From Isoetes taiwanensis (lineage: Eukaryota; Streptophyta; Lycopodiopsida; Isoetales; Isoetaceae), in contig JAJEKV010000019.1 in assembly GCA_021234155.1 (NCBI GenBank), positions 5,222,284 through 5,286,283 of the forward strand: a stretch of 64,000 nt of DNA, read 5' to 3'. The notes under the pieces are model-generated. The model had not been told where the DNA came from, did no database searches, and was given only the letters and a program-made list of their open reading frames with translations. The translations under genes were made by a program, and so were the position numbers. Each line of letters opens with the position of its first letter. Position 1 is the first letter of the stretch. Positions 1 to 11,932 of this stretch are shown here, one piece after another.

Positions 1-1348
1 ACTTTACCGCTATCTCAATGATCTTGCTTCGCCGGGTGCTGGGAAGGTCACCTTCCCGCTTCCACAATCAATAATGGCCCCCGCTGGTCCAAGGTACTCC
101 ATACCTATTATCAAGTCGTATTTGCCAATGCCCATTACCGCCTCTATCCGGATCTTAATCCCCGCAAGTCGATGTCAAAGTTGATTTTACTCCCGCCGGG
201 CCTTTATCGCCCACTTGCTAAGACAACGGGCCTTGGCTTTGACTTTAATGGTTTCAACTTCAACATTTGAACCATTCTCGGGAGATGCAAAGTTATGGCT
301 ACTTCCCCAATCTATCGTGACTATAAATGACTTGGCCTTGGCCTTTCCCATCGCGGGAAATTACTTTATACCGGGCTCTCTGCTTGCTCAGATTCATTAA
401 GTGCAAAGATATGACATCACCCTCAATGTAGTCGCTGGCCTCCTCGCCGCCGCCGCCGACAAAAGTGTCCCATCTCCCAACTCGCTAGCTTGCACTCATG
501 ACATATGGGGCGCTTTGCTGTCCTCATGGCCCGGCTGGAAACACCCGGCAAAGCCGCTTTATGCACTCCCCGCTCTTCTCCTTGGCATGGCCTCAAAAGG
601 ATCGCGACCGCTTTGGAGTAGTTTGCCTTTCCCGCTTGTCTTTGAAAGACACCGCTTTTCTCCCCGCTTTCCCTTTGATTGCCACTTATGGGGCCTCTAG
701 CTGCCCCCTGGTCGGGCGGCCCCTGCTGAAACCGGGCCGCCGCCTTGCCTTTATTTTGTAATACCGCCGCCGCCTCGGGCTTATTCTCAGGTCCCGCCTT
801 GCAAACTTATTGCCTTGACTCCTTCCGATATCGTTTTGGGCTTATTGTTCTTTTACAAGCTTTATGGATCTCCTCATTCAGACCTTCAATGTAGCTTTCA
901 CCGCTGCGGTTTTCACCTAACTTTGCACATACAGCCTTTAATTTCATAAATTCCTCCGGTAGCCAGATCGATTTGCTGTCTTGCCGCGAACCTCTTAGAA
1001 CAAGGCATCAAGGCCGGACTTGTGCCTTTGGGATCGACTGGCGCTTTGAAGGCTTTAGCAAACTTCTTGAACCCGCAGCATCCCCGCTTTTGCCATGAGC
1101 CTTGCGATAGCCCTTCCACCAAATGCGGTTCGCTTCCCTTCAGTTCGGTTGCATTCCCCCCGCTTTTATCCTTATCCTTCATACCATGTGCATTTCACCA
1201 GATTCTCGCCATCTCGGGCTGCCAAGCTTCGGGCCCATGCCCGACTGCTTCCTCGCCTCAGAATTTGCCGAGCTCTCGGCTCTCTCCAAACATTTCCCAA
1301 TGCAGAAGCCCACTTTCTTCCGTAGTCGAGGTTCTGTGTCCCTTACGT
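1..1348 (-). mobile_element. Ty3/gypsy gag-protease remnant
   Basis: The segment aligns base by base, with many short differences, to 21755-23130 inside the intact gypsy element, so it is a truncated copy of the same family read on the minus strand. The left end corresponds to the aspartic-protease region, and the right part to the gag and zinc-knuckle region (minus-strand gag-like stretch about 1182-913). No long reading frame survives. The differences from the full copy cluster at CAG/CTG sites. Homology stops near 1348, where the 5.65-kb repeat unit begins. Confidence 0.75.
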
Positions 1349-3518
1349 ATTGTGCTACCGGTAACTTCATTTTTCCTCGATCTTAGCTGCGGTATTCATC
1401 ACAGAGACATCCATCTTGAATCGTGCTTCTTGGCCAGTTTTGCTAGAGTAAGACTTGTATAATGAATCATCAAGAAACAAAGTCTTGCGCTGAATCTTGG
1501 GTATATCATATATTTTCCCAAGTGGCTTCATTCATGACTAGGCGGCCGAGGTTTGTCGGGGGTGGGGAAGCGGGTCTTCACACATTGTTCTGTCCCCATA
1601 CAAATAAATCACGTCCCTCCAAATCTGGACACTAGTACTTGCGGCACATCTTCCCGCGTTAGAGTTGCATTGATGACCATATACTAACACAACATACGTA
1701 ACAAAGTCTTGGGGAAGAACAGCATAAGATATCACTTTCTTTAACGCTGAGTGTATGTCATTGTCAATCGATTCCAAGCATATGTGTTCATTTGCAAAGT
1801 TTTTTTAACACACCATTTAAATCCAAGACAATGAGTTTATCTTTTTCCAAATCAATATTTGAAATGCGTTGAAACATCACGAATACCTACACAATGACTA
1901 CATGAATAAATAGATGAAGATGAAAATGAAAAAAATGGGTTGAATGTGGAAACCTTTACGTATCAGCAGCCCGAGGATTCTCACGACCCTATGAGAATCA
2001 GCAGAATAAGCTAGTAATTCTCGATGAATGCAACAAAAAGAAAATCAATAATATTCAATGTTTTAAAGCAACACTAAGTTGTGGTCTTGGCGGCCCTTCC
2101 CCAGCGACTTTCCGGGTTTTGTAAGGGCATCAATCACTTGTTGAAGATCGAGGCTCCCTGAAACTTGAGAGCCTTGTACGCATTTTCTTTGAAAAACACT
2201 TTGATAGGTGTGGTGTCATGATTGAGGCCCTTCCTGCATCTTTCATAGTCTTTGCTTCTTATTCTCTTTCTTGTGCTTGAACAACTTCTTTGCTATCCTC
2301 GACTTACCCCTCTTTGTTCTTACGCCCTTTCCTTTTGACAAAAATTCACCCAAGTTGCCCTCATCCAATGGAATTCTGCCTCAACTTCCTTAAGTGCTTG
2401 ATGTGTACACTTTCGAGATTACGTTGTTTTCTGGCCGGTCTTTGTGTTTACAAGCGGTGTTGTGTTTACAACTTCTTCTATAGCTTCTTGGGTTTGCTTC
2501 TTGAATTTGGTGGTGGTGGTTCTGTTTTTACATTCAAATCAGTCACAATTGATTGTACTCTGTAGGACTTTGCGGTGTTGTGCATCTTCAAATGAAGCCA
2601 ATGTCCTTCTTTGAACCAGCAGGGTGAGATCTCAGTGCGGAATGATTAACACATCCTTTTTGGTGTACTATTTGGAAGCACAAAGGTGGCCAAAACCTAG
2701 CTCGTCAAATACACCCTCGGCACCTTTCCGGGGCAACCATGAATACATTGTCCTCCTCTCAACAATGAACAACAAGCTATATGATACTCATGTTGGCAAT
2801 TGATTGCTAAACTTAACACCTTGCTTTAGTGAATTCGAGGATCACATCTTTGCACATGTATAAAATGGATCTTGCACTAACAACTTATCTCGTATAATAG
2901 TAGAGATGCTAAATGTTCTTGAGGATTATCCATTTTTTCGCTCCTAAATTGTTTATGTAGAAATGTCGAAGTCTGTTCTTCTTGAGAACTTTTAACTCCT
3001 CCTCAAGTTTGATTTTACATTTGACACGCTCATTAACACATGTAGGGTTCATTGCTTTTTGTACCTTGTTCTGTGCCAAGTTTCCATCTGGACGATCTGC
3101 TCCAAATCTTTAATTTACGCCTCCAACTCACGGGTTTGGATTAAAGCGAAACTCCTCTGTTTTGTAGCCAAATCATTTGTGGCTTGTCTTAAAAGCATTC
3201 TCGGCCTCTTCCAACATCATTTACGTACTTGAGGGCCTTCTCGTTTGCCTTTCAACTCACTTCCCTATTGCTTCCAAATTCTTTGTGATAAGTAAAATTG
3301 ATTTTCAATCTCTGTCTTTGCATTCTCTAAGGTTTTATGTTTTCATCACATGCCGATCTCATTTGATCCATTTGCCATCTTTAACTTTACTTTCATTTGA
3401 TTTTCTAACATATTGCTACAACATACGCCTCTGTTTTTACTTGTCTATTGTTGTAGTATCTTTGGCATTACCAAAATGCAACCCGGTTTACTTTGTGTTC
3501 CTCGGTGCAACTATTGAT

Positions 3519-4038
3519 CTAGTGCAATTTTTCAAATGCAAAAGCAAGGGCGATTGCTTTCTTACTTCTTTGTTGTGACAATTCTTGTAGATTTTTTAAG
3601 AGTGTTTCCAACTTCTCTTGAAAGATGCTCCTTTGCCGCAGTGCCATTTTGTCTTTATCTTGTTCAACTTCTTTGTCCAAAAGCAGTTCCCAATCTCGAT
3701 TCATGACATTATTTTCCAACCAAGTTTCTTCCTCGTGGGGCTTCACCCCAGATTGCCCGCTGAACCTCGATCTTTTGTAAAAATCATCGCTCCATGCCTC
3801 CATCATCAGCGGTCAAACAGTGCGGTTTTTTGGCGTCTTGGGGGAAAGGAGGCGATGTGAGCCGGGCCCGGCGTCCATGAGTTTCAGCACTTAAAGTGCT
3901 TAGCGGCTTTGCCAAAAGTTGTACCCCACTAGCAATTTTACACCCAATTCTGGAAAAGCCCGATTTGGCATCGGTTGGAGAATCTCCTTCTAAGAATAAT
4001 TCTAAGCGGGTTTCCTCCGACAAATGAGCTCCATCCAA
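3519..4038 (-). pseudogene. Unidentified captured coding fragment, copy A
   Basis: Two minus-strand reading frames (4038-3784 and 3806-3519) match the corresponding frames 30116-29883 and 29854-29432 of copy B, including shared residues such as GVKPHEEETWLENN and ALAFAFE. Protein-level similarity between the copies suggests a formerly coding, charged and helix-rich region, now frameshifted. The equivalent reading frame in copy B continues across the gypsy insertion into 16315-15027. I do not recognise the family. Confidence 0.45.
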
Positions 4039-4137
4039 ATCAATAACTAAGAAACTAGGATGATTCTAGTATGTTTCTTTACACTTTGTTAATCGCGATA
4101 TAATTTCTCTAGCAGGTTGTTTCACCTTGCGATGCTA

Positions 4138-4700
4138 GTGTTGTTGGCAAGAAGCTTTTGGTTATTGAGCTAGAAGATTTCTGTACAAGGTTTTCAAAAA
4201 GGCTAAAGCGTGCACGATGTGGTGGAAGGTGTCCAACTTCTTCCATCAAGAAAAGAGGTTCTTCTTTGTCGGGCGAGGCGGTCTTGTTCATGCATTTCAT
4301 CATAGAACACTTTCTTTGTTGGTATATGGTTTCAATCACTTTCGGTGATTAGCTGCACTGAGTCTTTCATTCCTCGGTCCTTAGTGGATAAGTTTCTTTT
4401 CAAATGGATGGTGCATCCTTTGAAAATGAATAAAAACTTCTTGCTACATCAAAAACACGAGAAAAGTTTATGAGAAATGTCCGGAATTTAGCATGAGGAC
4501 AACTTTGCTTTGATTGATCCTTACAGTGCGTGAATTTTAAGAATAATCTGATTCTTTGCATCACACCAAGGTCCTTCATGCACGACATAAATGGCGGTGA
4601 TTACATGTTGAAGACTATGGTACCTTACTTGGAGAAGCTAATAGCGAAGTGAGCGTAATTGCTTATGTCAGAGGTCTATGCATTTTAAATCGATATGATG
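4138..4700 (+). pseudogene. FCP1/NIF phosphatase-like fragment, copy A
   Basis: This is the decayed counterpart of the better preserved 201-residue frame at 30192-30797. It keeps GKKLLVIELEDF, but the VRPG segment and the middle of the domain are broken by frameshifts that coincide with CAG/CTG positions of the other copy. It is a captured gene fragment within the 5.65-kb repeat and unlikely to be functional. Confidence 0.55.
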
Positions 4701-7066
4701 AAAAGAGCACAAGCGTAATTGTGTATGTACAAAGGTCTTGTGCATTTTTAAAATTAGTATGATCAAAAGAGCAACCCCTAATTTGACCCCTAGTATAAAT
4801 ACTTACTTGAAACCTAACACAAAGTTAGCAATATCCCACATGATATTACAAAATTAGGTGCACATATATAAATAGTTTTTCTTTGCTTCATTGAAGAGTG
4901 TGGATAGAGATTTGTTGAAGGTTTTTTACGGACAAAACCCTCAACCTCAAAGGTATAGGACCTCCGGGTTGCTATAGGCAATCACTGTGAAAATTACGCA
5001 AATACTATGCTCAAGAACCCAAATAAATCGGTTCCCTAAGCGAGGAAAAACCAATCCGACAAAAAACTTGCCTGGAACAATCTTTGAGAGTTTTCAATAA
5101 ATCAATCCACAAAGCTACTAGACAATATGCTTGGTTGTATACCAAAGTCTGTTTGCAAATTCCTTATGCTTCTTTATGGAATTGAGCTTCTTGCCAAATC
5201 AATTTTAAGTCAATATTCAATCAGAGAGCTTGTTTTGCGGATCTTGAGATTGAACCTTTTCTGGTTTTAGCAATTGATTTAACCTCTAAAGACTCTGCCC
5301 GGACTAAGTGCATACTCATCACAAAGCAATTTGCATCTATTTTTGTGGGAAGAAGTGATTTATCGGCTAATCTGATTTTTTGATTCAAGAATGAGCAGGC
5401 GATGGTTTCTAGGGGCATGTTTTAATATTTTTTTTTTGGTGTTGCTAACTATAGTAACCCTATGATCAAGAAAACTAATTCAGGTGTTGCCCATTAATCT
5501 CTATTTTACGTGTTTTATGGACTTTTTAGCATAAAGGAATAAGAATTCAAAGCTGTTAAATGACAATAGTACTTACCAAGGTCAGATTTTTCTCTCATTT
5601 GATTATCACATAGAAGGTAAACATCATTTCCTAAGCTCACGATCTTGGGCACGGGATCCAAAATAATCATAAGAAGGTAAACAATCAGGTTTTGGATCAA
5701 ATTCAAATAAACTTCATGCAAAGGCGGGCCATTCTTAGCTAAATACTTTCAAATCTGGTACTTGGAGTAACTTCGGGCGTCGAAATTTAGCGCATAAACC
5801 CGGCGACCCCTTTTATTTCCTTATTTACGGCACATTCTTGGCATCCCCGAGTTTGTTTGGTTTTGGCTTATGTGTGTTGTGAGGTTTCTTGAAGCATAAG
5901 GATACAAAAGAGATATTCGGGCTCATGATTATCGAATTCGAGGTCCCAGGAGAGGTCCGGATCTTGGCTGACACCTTTTTAGGTCAACAATTTCAGCGGA
6001 GGAACAATATCCCACAGGCCTTCTTGAAAATTAATCCCGGGACAGCGTGGCGTATGGGGATTGGATGAAATCATACCTAGGCCAAAGGGTCCATAAAGAA
6101 TAATTGCTCTCCATATTTTCTTTCTAGATGGTATGATCTTGGAGCTTTTGACCGTGGTAAATGTAGAGTATGGGTAAGCAACAAAAAGTGGCGTGGCATG
6201 GGATGACTTGGCATGTGGTGATTTGGCGGAATTTTCCTCTAGTCAAAATTTTGTGAGATGAAAGAAGAATATGATGTGTGAAGGAAAAGAATATGATGTG
6301 TGATGGGGTGGCTAATTCTTGGTGGGGTAGGTGATGACATGGCATGGTGACATGGCAAAAATCTTTTCTCCTAGTCAACAACTTGTGTGAGATGGAAAAT
6401 GATAGCTGACATGTGTGGTGAGGTGGCATTTTTGGTGAGGTGGATGGTGATGTGGCACAATTACATGCACTTTTGGCATGAAATCTTAATAATGCTTAGA
6501 CCAAATTTGCCCAAGTGACTTTGTAATGGGAATGGCGTTTTTCCTCCCTTTTTGCTTTAGAGAGTGTACCCTATCAACATGCCAATTCCAATAAGGATTT
6601 AGGGAAATAGTGGGTGTGTGATGGAGTGTGTGTTGTTCTTGACTAGGAGATAGATTAGGCCATTTTGGATTTGGGTAATGGTGAGTAAAAAGAGGCAATT
6701 GGAGTCAAGGAGTTCCTCAAGGTATAGATCATGCCAAAGAACTTGAATGAATATCTTACTTCTTAGGGGTCTTCAATCTTGATCTTGCCATAGAGCTTCC
6801 TTATGTTGACCTTGCACTATATTTTGACCTTCAATCCTTCTTTTGCAATACTTCAAATGAGAGTCCTTGCTTGGTTCTTCAACTTGAGGTTGCTTGAATT
6901 GTCTTGAGGATCTGAGGACTTGGTATATACACACTTCCGACAAATTGTTAGCCATCAATGAGAAATGTCAATTGCTCTTCTATCTTTGCCAAATTGTGGC
7001 GACATCATGCTAAAAAAAAGCGGTGATCTGCCAATTCTTACGATCTCGAGTGCAATCATTTGAGTG

Positions 7067-7520
7067 AGTTGCCTTGTATGGAAGGTGAAAGGCAACTTTG
7101 GTCTTGGGAATGAAAAATAGAAGCGGGTTTGTGTGGATATGGTCAACAAATGAAGGGTGAAAGTGGAATTACTGATGCACCTGCATGACAAATAAATCAT
7201 TAAAAGCACTTAAGCTTTCATTAAGTTGCCCTTTTAATGTGAAGGTGATAGGCAACCTTAGGGATTTGAATAGTATGAAAGGGTGCAGGGTTGTGTGGAT
7301 ATGGTCAACAAATGAAGGGTGGAGATGAATTTACTGATGCACCTGCATGGCAAATGGATCATTAGAAGCATCATGAGTTCTCATTAAGTTGCCCTTTTGA
7401 TGCGAAGGTGATATGCAACCTTAGGAATTTTGAATGGTGTAAAAGAATACAGGTCTGAATGAAAATGGCCAACTTGTGAAGAGTGAGAATGGACTTACTG
7501 GTGCATCTGCATGGAACCAA
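7067..7520. repeat. Tandem repeat, about 160-bp period, three copies
   Basis: Three successive blocks start with AGTTGCC at about 7067, 7224 and 7387. Each continues through GAAGGTGA, GGATATGGTCAACAAATGAA (or a variant) and ends near GATGCACCTGCATG. Spacing is about 157 and 163 bp. The block lies just left of a gypsy pol remnant and may be the 3' untranslated region of that element. Confidence 0.75.
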
Positions 7521-7789
7521 GTATTCATTAGTATGATAATATAGTCCTCTGGAATTTCCTGCATCTACCTGCAACTTGTAGACCTTTTAGTGAACCACTA
7601 AGCCAAATAGATAAAGCAAATACAACATTAACCACCTAGAACTCAAAACTACTGTAAACTACTTACTGTATTAAAAAACAGTTAAAACTCAAAATCTACT
7701 GTAACCTACTTACTGAGTACAATTTCAACTTACTCAAAGAGAGACATGGCAACATGTTGTTGCCAATACCTTTTTAGATGCAAAATGTT

Positions 7790-9318
7790 AATGGGATTGA
7801 GCAGTTCATCTCCATCAATCAGTGACCTTAACCAATAGGAATCTTTGCACCTTTACACCAATCACCTCAAAGGGCCCTTCCCAAAGATTTTCAAATTTGC
7901 TTGACACTTTTCCCTTGCCTTGTTCCATTTTAACACCAACTCACCATTCTTTAGAGTACCTTGCAATTTGTGAGCTGCCTTAAAGGCAGCTATATCCTTA
8001 CCTTTCTTCAATAATATTGCATTCTCAGCCCTCAATCCTGTGTTCCTCTAGTTGCATCAACGACAAAATCTATCTTTGAGGGCTTCCTCCATCTCCATAT
8101 TTATTTTGTGTGCTAGTCTCAAGGATGGCAGCTCAAGCTCTATTGGAACAATGGATTCTATGCCATAAACCAAGCTGAAAGGTGTATGCTTGGTAGCTGT
8201 TTTAATAGTGGTTCTATAGGCCCATAATGCATCATGAAGTTTAACATGCCCGTCTCTTTTGGACATGCTTATGGTCTTTTCTTGAGAATTGATTTAAGGA
8301 CTTTGTTTGTGGACTCGGCTTGGCCATTGCCTTGGGGATAATCATGAGAACTCTTAACATGTTTGATCTTCAATGTGGCTAGTAATGTGGCAATGACCTC
8401 ATTGATGGTGGTGGCTGCCTCTATCGGATATTAACTTAAAAGGAATACCAAACTGGCACATATATTTTCATGCAGAAATCTTCTTTGTGGTCATAGCATT
8501 AGCTTTGCTTTGAGTGGCATTGCTTCAGCCATTTTGTGAAAATGTCTGTTGCAACAAGCACATATTCATGTTGAGCGGTGAAGGTGGATCTATAGGGCCA
8601 ATAAAGTCTAGACCCCGGACACGGAATGGTCACAGGGATGTAATAAATTTGTGAGGGGCTGCGGGATCCTCTTGCCAAATATTTGACACTTGTGGCAACT
8701 TTTGATCATATTATAACAATCTTTAAACAAAGAAGCCGATTAGTACCCGGACCTTAAAATCTTCTTGGGCGTAGTATCTGGCGCATAATGTTCCCCACAT
8801 ATCCCATCATGACCAGCTTTAATAACCAATTTGGCTTCCTCATGGCGACACATCTCATCAATACTCCTTCTTTATGCGCCTGCCACGAACATTGTTAATG
8901 AGCCTAAATTTACTACATTTCTCCTGGAACCTCCTCTGTTGGCTAGTGCTCAAGCCTTGTGGTTGTTCACCAAATTCTAGGTACCTCTTTATTTCCTCTT
9001 GCCAATCTGCTTCTTCTACACAAGAGATCAGAAGGTTAGTTTCACTATCAATTTCATCTTCTTCCAAACCATCTTGGTCCTCATGTTCAAAATGTAGGGA
9101 AAGGTATGCCTTGGGATCCTCATAAATGTCTCGGGGCTTAATCCACGATGTGGAGGATAATAATCTTCATCACCATAAACCTTCTTCAATTCCTCATTCA
9201 CAAGGGTGCACAACTGCAATAGTTTTCCAGAAAGTCTTTCCAAGCATAACTTCATAATCTTTCTATCTGTCATAGGCCAGGGCATGCAATTGTGTGTGTT
9301 CTTCACCAGTAACTTCAT
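7790..9318 (-). mobile_element. Ty3/gypsy pol remnant (integrase region)
   Basis: Reading the minus strand from right to left gives, in order, an RNase H-integrase linker and zinc-domain region (9318-8858, with DWQEEIKRYLEFGE and GLSTSQQRRF), the integrase core (about 8620-8500, with GLDFIGPI followed by EYVLVATDIFTKW), a later core segment (8266-8057, with ALWAYRTTIKTATKHTPF) and an integrase C-terminal GELVLKWNKARE-like segment near 7930. All pieces are in different frames. This family differs from the 16286-29481 element. Gag, protease and reverse transcriptase are absent: homology ends where repeat-unit copy B starts at about 9305. 7521-7790 holds no gene that I can see. Confidence 0.8.
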
Positions 9319-9377
9319 TTTTTCCTCAGTCTTGGCCTGCAGTATTCATCACAGACATCCATCTTGAATGCAGGTAC
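9305..9377. repeat. 5.65-kb repeat unit copy B, left segment
   Basis: This is the left end of the second repeat unit, matching 1357-1425. It is cut after CAGGTAC at 9377 by the copia insertion and resumes at 14302 with the duplicated GGTAC. Copy A has the uninterrupted, pre-insertion arrangement near 1423. Confidence 0.75.
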
Positions 9378-9616
9378 TATCACAAAAGCAAGCAATTGAA
9401 GGAGAACAAAACTCAAAGGATGGAATTATGCTGGTTGGAATAGCCCCAACCGTGGCTTACAGATGCTATTTATCATGGGCAAAAGGGCACATCCCTTAAG
9501 GAGGATCGTGCCTCTTCATCTTGGACCTTTTGGTCTTGTCCATGTCATCACATGACACGTCTGTTGGAGAACGTGACTGTTGGGCTGAACCGCCACAGCC
9601 TGACGTCTCTCCAACA
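9378..9616 (-). repeat. Copia 3' LTR
   Basis: 239 bp; in element orientation it begins TGTTGGAGAGACGTC and ends TTTTGTGATA. It is identical to the other LTR except for one T/C difference (about 9560 against 14247). The 3' end is TA rather than the usual CA, but the flanking GGTAC duplication fixes the border. Confidence 0.95.
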
Positions 9617-10256
9617 CTCCCACTCAGACATAGTTCTCCAATGTCTTCAGAAGTCATCTCAATCAGTCCTAGAGAACTTCTATGCTTCTCAAATTTGTCT
9701 CGGGCTAGTGCTTTAGTAAATATATCAGCTACCATCTCATCTGTTCTCACAAACTTGAGTTCTAGTATTTCTTCATTGACCTGTTGTCTTATGAAATGAT
9801 ACTGAGTCTGAATATGCTTCGTTCGTGCATGAAACTTAGAATTCTTTGCCAAAGCAATAGATCCTTGATTGTCACTAAAGACCCTTTGTTGCTTCTTTGG
9901 TGAATCTTCATGCAATGATTAGAAAGCCTTCTCAACAAATTGCTTCTCTAGCTGCATGTGTGGCTGCAATGTACTCGGCTTACGTACTTGATAATGCCAC
10001 AACACTTTGCTTCTTCTTGCTCCATGAAATTGCCCCACTTTCGTGAGGCCGAAAACATATCACGAAGTTGATCTTCTCAAGTCAACCTCACCGTAATCTG
10101 CATCTGTATAGCCTAAAAGTATAGGCTTGTTTTGATATATAACCACGGAACTAAATCTGTTGTTCCTTTTAAATATCGTAAAAATTAAACTTCACGCATT
10201 GCCAATGTACCATCCGGATCATCCATGAATTGAGATACTATTCCCTCTGGAATAGG
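9496..10256 (-). pseudogene. Copia RNase H domain (pol C-terminus)
   Basis: The frame at 9915-9496 contains the copia RNase H end (VFSDNQGSIALAKN, HARTKHI, VADIFTKAL) and runs into the 3' LTR. Upstream, 10256-9915 still shows AATHAAREAI in another frame. The frame breaks fall at CAG/CTG-like positions, so they may be consensus errors rather than real decay. Confidence 0.8.
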
Positions 10257-11343
10257 CTAGATCGGGGCGTGTACATACCATGGCATATATAAGGCATCCT
10301 TTGCTTGACGATAAGGGATCATCTTCATATTCTCTTGCTCTTCTTCTGAACTTGGAATCTGACTTCTAGATAGCTTCACATTAACCTCCATAGGCGTGCT
10401 CACTGGCTTGCAGTTATTCATACCAAACCGTGCCAAAATGTCTTGGAGATAGCGACGTTGAGACATGCATAATATTCTTCTCCCCCTGTCTCGAGTCACT
10501 TGAATGCCAAGACAATAGTGAAGTTCCCCTAAATCAGTCATCTCAAATTCAGCACTTAACTTCTTCTTGAAGCGCTTGAGATCCGCCAAGTTATTACTGA
10601 GCAAGATGCAATCGTCCACATATAGTGCGACAATCAATAAAACTGAAGGTTTATGGAACTTGTAAACATTTGTATCCGCTTCATTGCGCTCAAAGCCCAA
10701 GGATAAAAGAAAATTATCAATGCGTTGATACCACATCCTTGGCGACTGCTTTAATCCATAGAGAGCTTTGCGTAAACGGCATACTAAATGTTCGGCTCCC
10801 GGCTTCTCATACCCTTCAGGCTGTTTCATATAGATTTCTTCATCTAACTCGCCATTGAGAAAGGCGGTCTTGACATCCATTTGATGAAGCTCCAGGTCAA
10901 GAGTTCTTTGCTAGAGATAATAAAGCTCGAATGGACACAAAGCAACCACGGGTGAAAAAGTTTGATAAAATCAACCCGGCAACTTGTGTGAAACCTCTTG
11001 CAATTAATCGAGCTTTAAATCTTTCAACAGAACCGTCAGCACAATATTTAACTTTGAACACCCATTTACAACTTACAGCATGTCTTCCAGGAGGAAGCTC
11101 TTGAAGAGTCCATGTACGATTGCGTTGAAGGGATGCAAACTCTGCGTCTGCAACTTCACGCCATGCTTCGGCATAAGAACTCTTCATTGCGGCTGCATAA
11201 GTTGCTGGTTCAGTGATCAAGGGATCAACTCTCGCCATCAACATGCGGGTGCGTTTTGAAGATGCTTGGCTGGCAGCTTCTTTGGCTCTAGCGATTGGTG
11301 GATTGATGCGACCAGACACAGTAACATAAGGATCAATATGCAA
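10257..11343 (-). pseudogene. Copia reverse transcriptase, frameshifted
   Basis: The N-terminal part (11343-10897) has KWVFKVKYCADGSVERFKAR and LIARGFTQ, typical of the start of copia reverse transcriptase. The next frame (10880-10257) has MDVKTAFLNGELDEEIYM, the catalytic ALYVDDCILL, and YLGIQV-like and RYLQDIL motifs. The polymerase aspartates (D of MDVKTAF and DD of YVDD) are present. At least one frameshift near 10890 separates the two halves. 11343-11930 keeps further integrase C-terminal fragments in mixed frames. Confidence 0.9.
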
Positions 11344-11932
11344 ACCCCCCCATACCTTGTAGCTTGTTGTGGTGAGGTATTGATCCTTCGTGCTCCCACT
11401 TGCTGAAAACCTTGTGGAAGTTCGGGTAAAGGATTAGCAGCTTGCAACAATGGATGTTGAGGACCAAAGTCGGGGTTAAAACGCTTAGCGTCGCGTATGC
11501 ACTTCCCCTTCTTCTTTGCAACAACTTTGCTTCCAAGATATCTTCATCGTCTTCATCATCCCCCATGATGGTCGCATCAATACCCCCAGGAGGAGGTACT
11601 ACTCGGGCTGCCATTAAATCTTTATAGACAAGATGCTTTCATGAGGAAAACAACATCTACGCTATAAAAATCCTTGTTTGATGAAGATCATAGAAGCGGT
11701 TGCCCTTAATACCATCACCATATCCCAAAAAAATTGCCACTTGAGATTTAAAATCCAACTTTCTTAATAACACTTGAGGAACATGTGCATATGCCAAGCA
11801 CCCAAAAATTCGAAAATTAAGCTATACTTGGCTTTTGACCTGTCCAAAACTCATATGGAGTTCTTCCATGAGCGGTAAGTACTTTCGATTCACGATATAC
11901 ACTAGCGTCATCAATGCTTCTCCCCAAAATAC

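Larger units (their letters stand above)
1349..7003. repeat. 5.65-kb repeat unit, copy A
   Basis: This stretch is collinear with 9305-9377, 14307-16285 and 29482-33113 once the two elements nested in that second copy are removed (about 5.65 kb against 5.68 kb). It contains a minus-strand coding-like region (about 2150-4040), a plus-strand FCP1/NIF-like fragment (about 4138-4700), and a GT-rich stretch with recurring GTGACATGGCA-type motifs (about 6180-6480). The left border lies near 1349-1357 and the right border near 7003; neither shows clear TG...CA ends, terminal inverted repeats or a readable target duplication. Its class is unknown: a long LTR, a gene-capturing DNA transposon or a segmental duplication are all possible. 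Confidence 0.75.
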
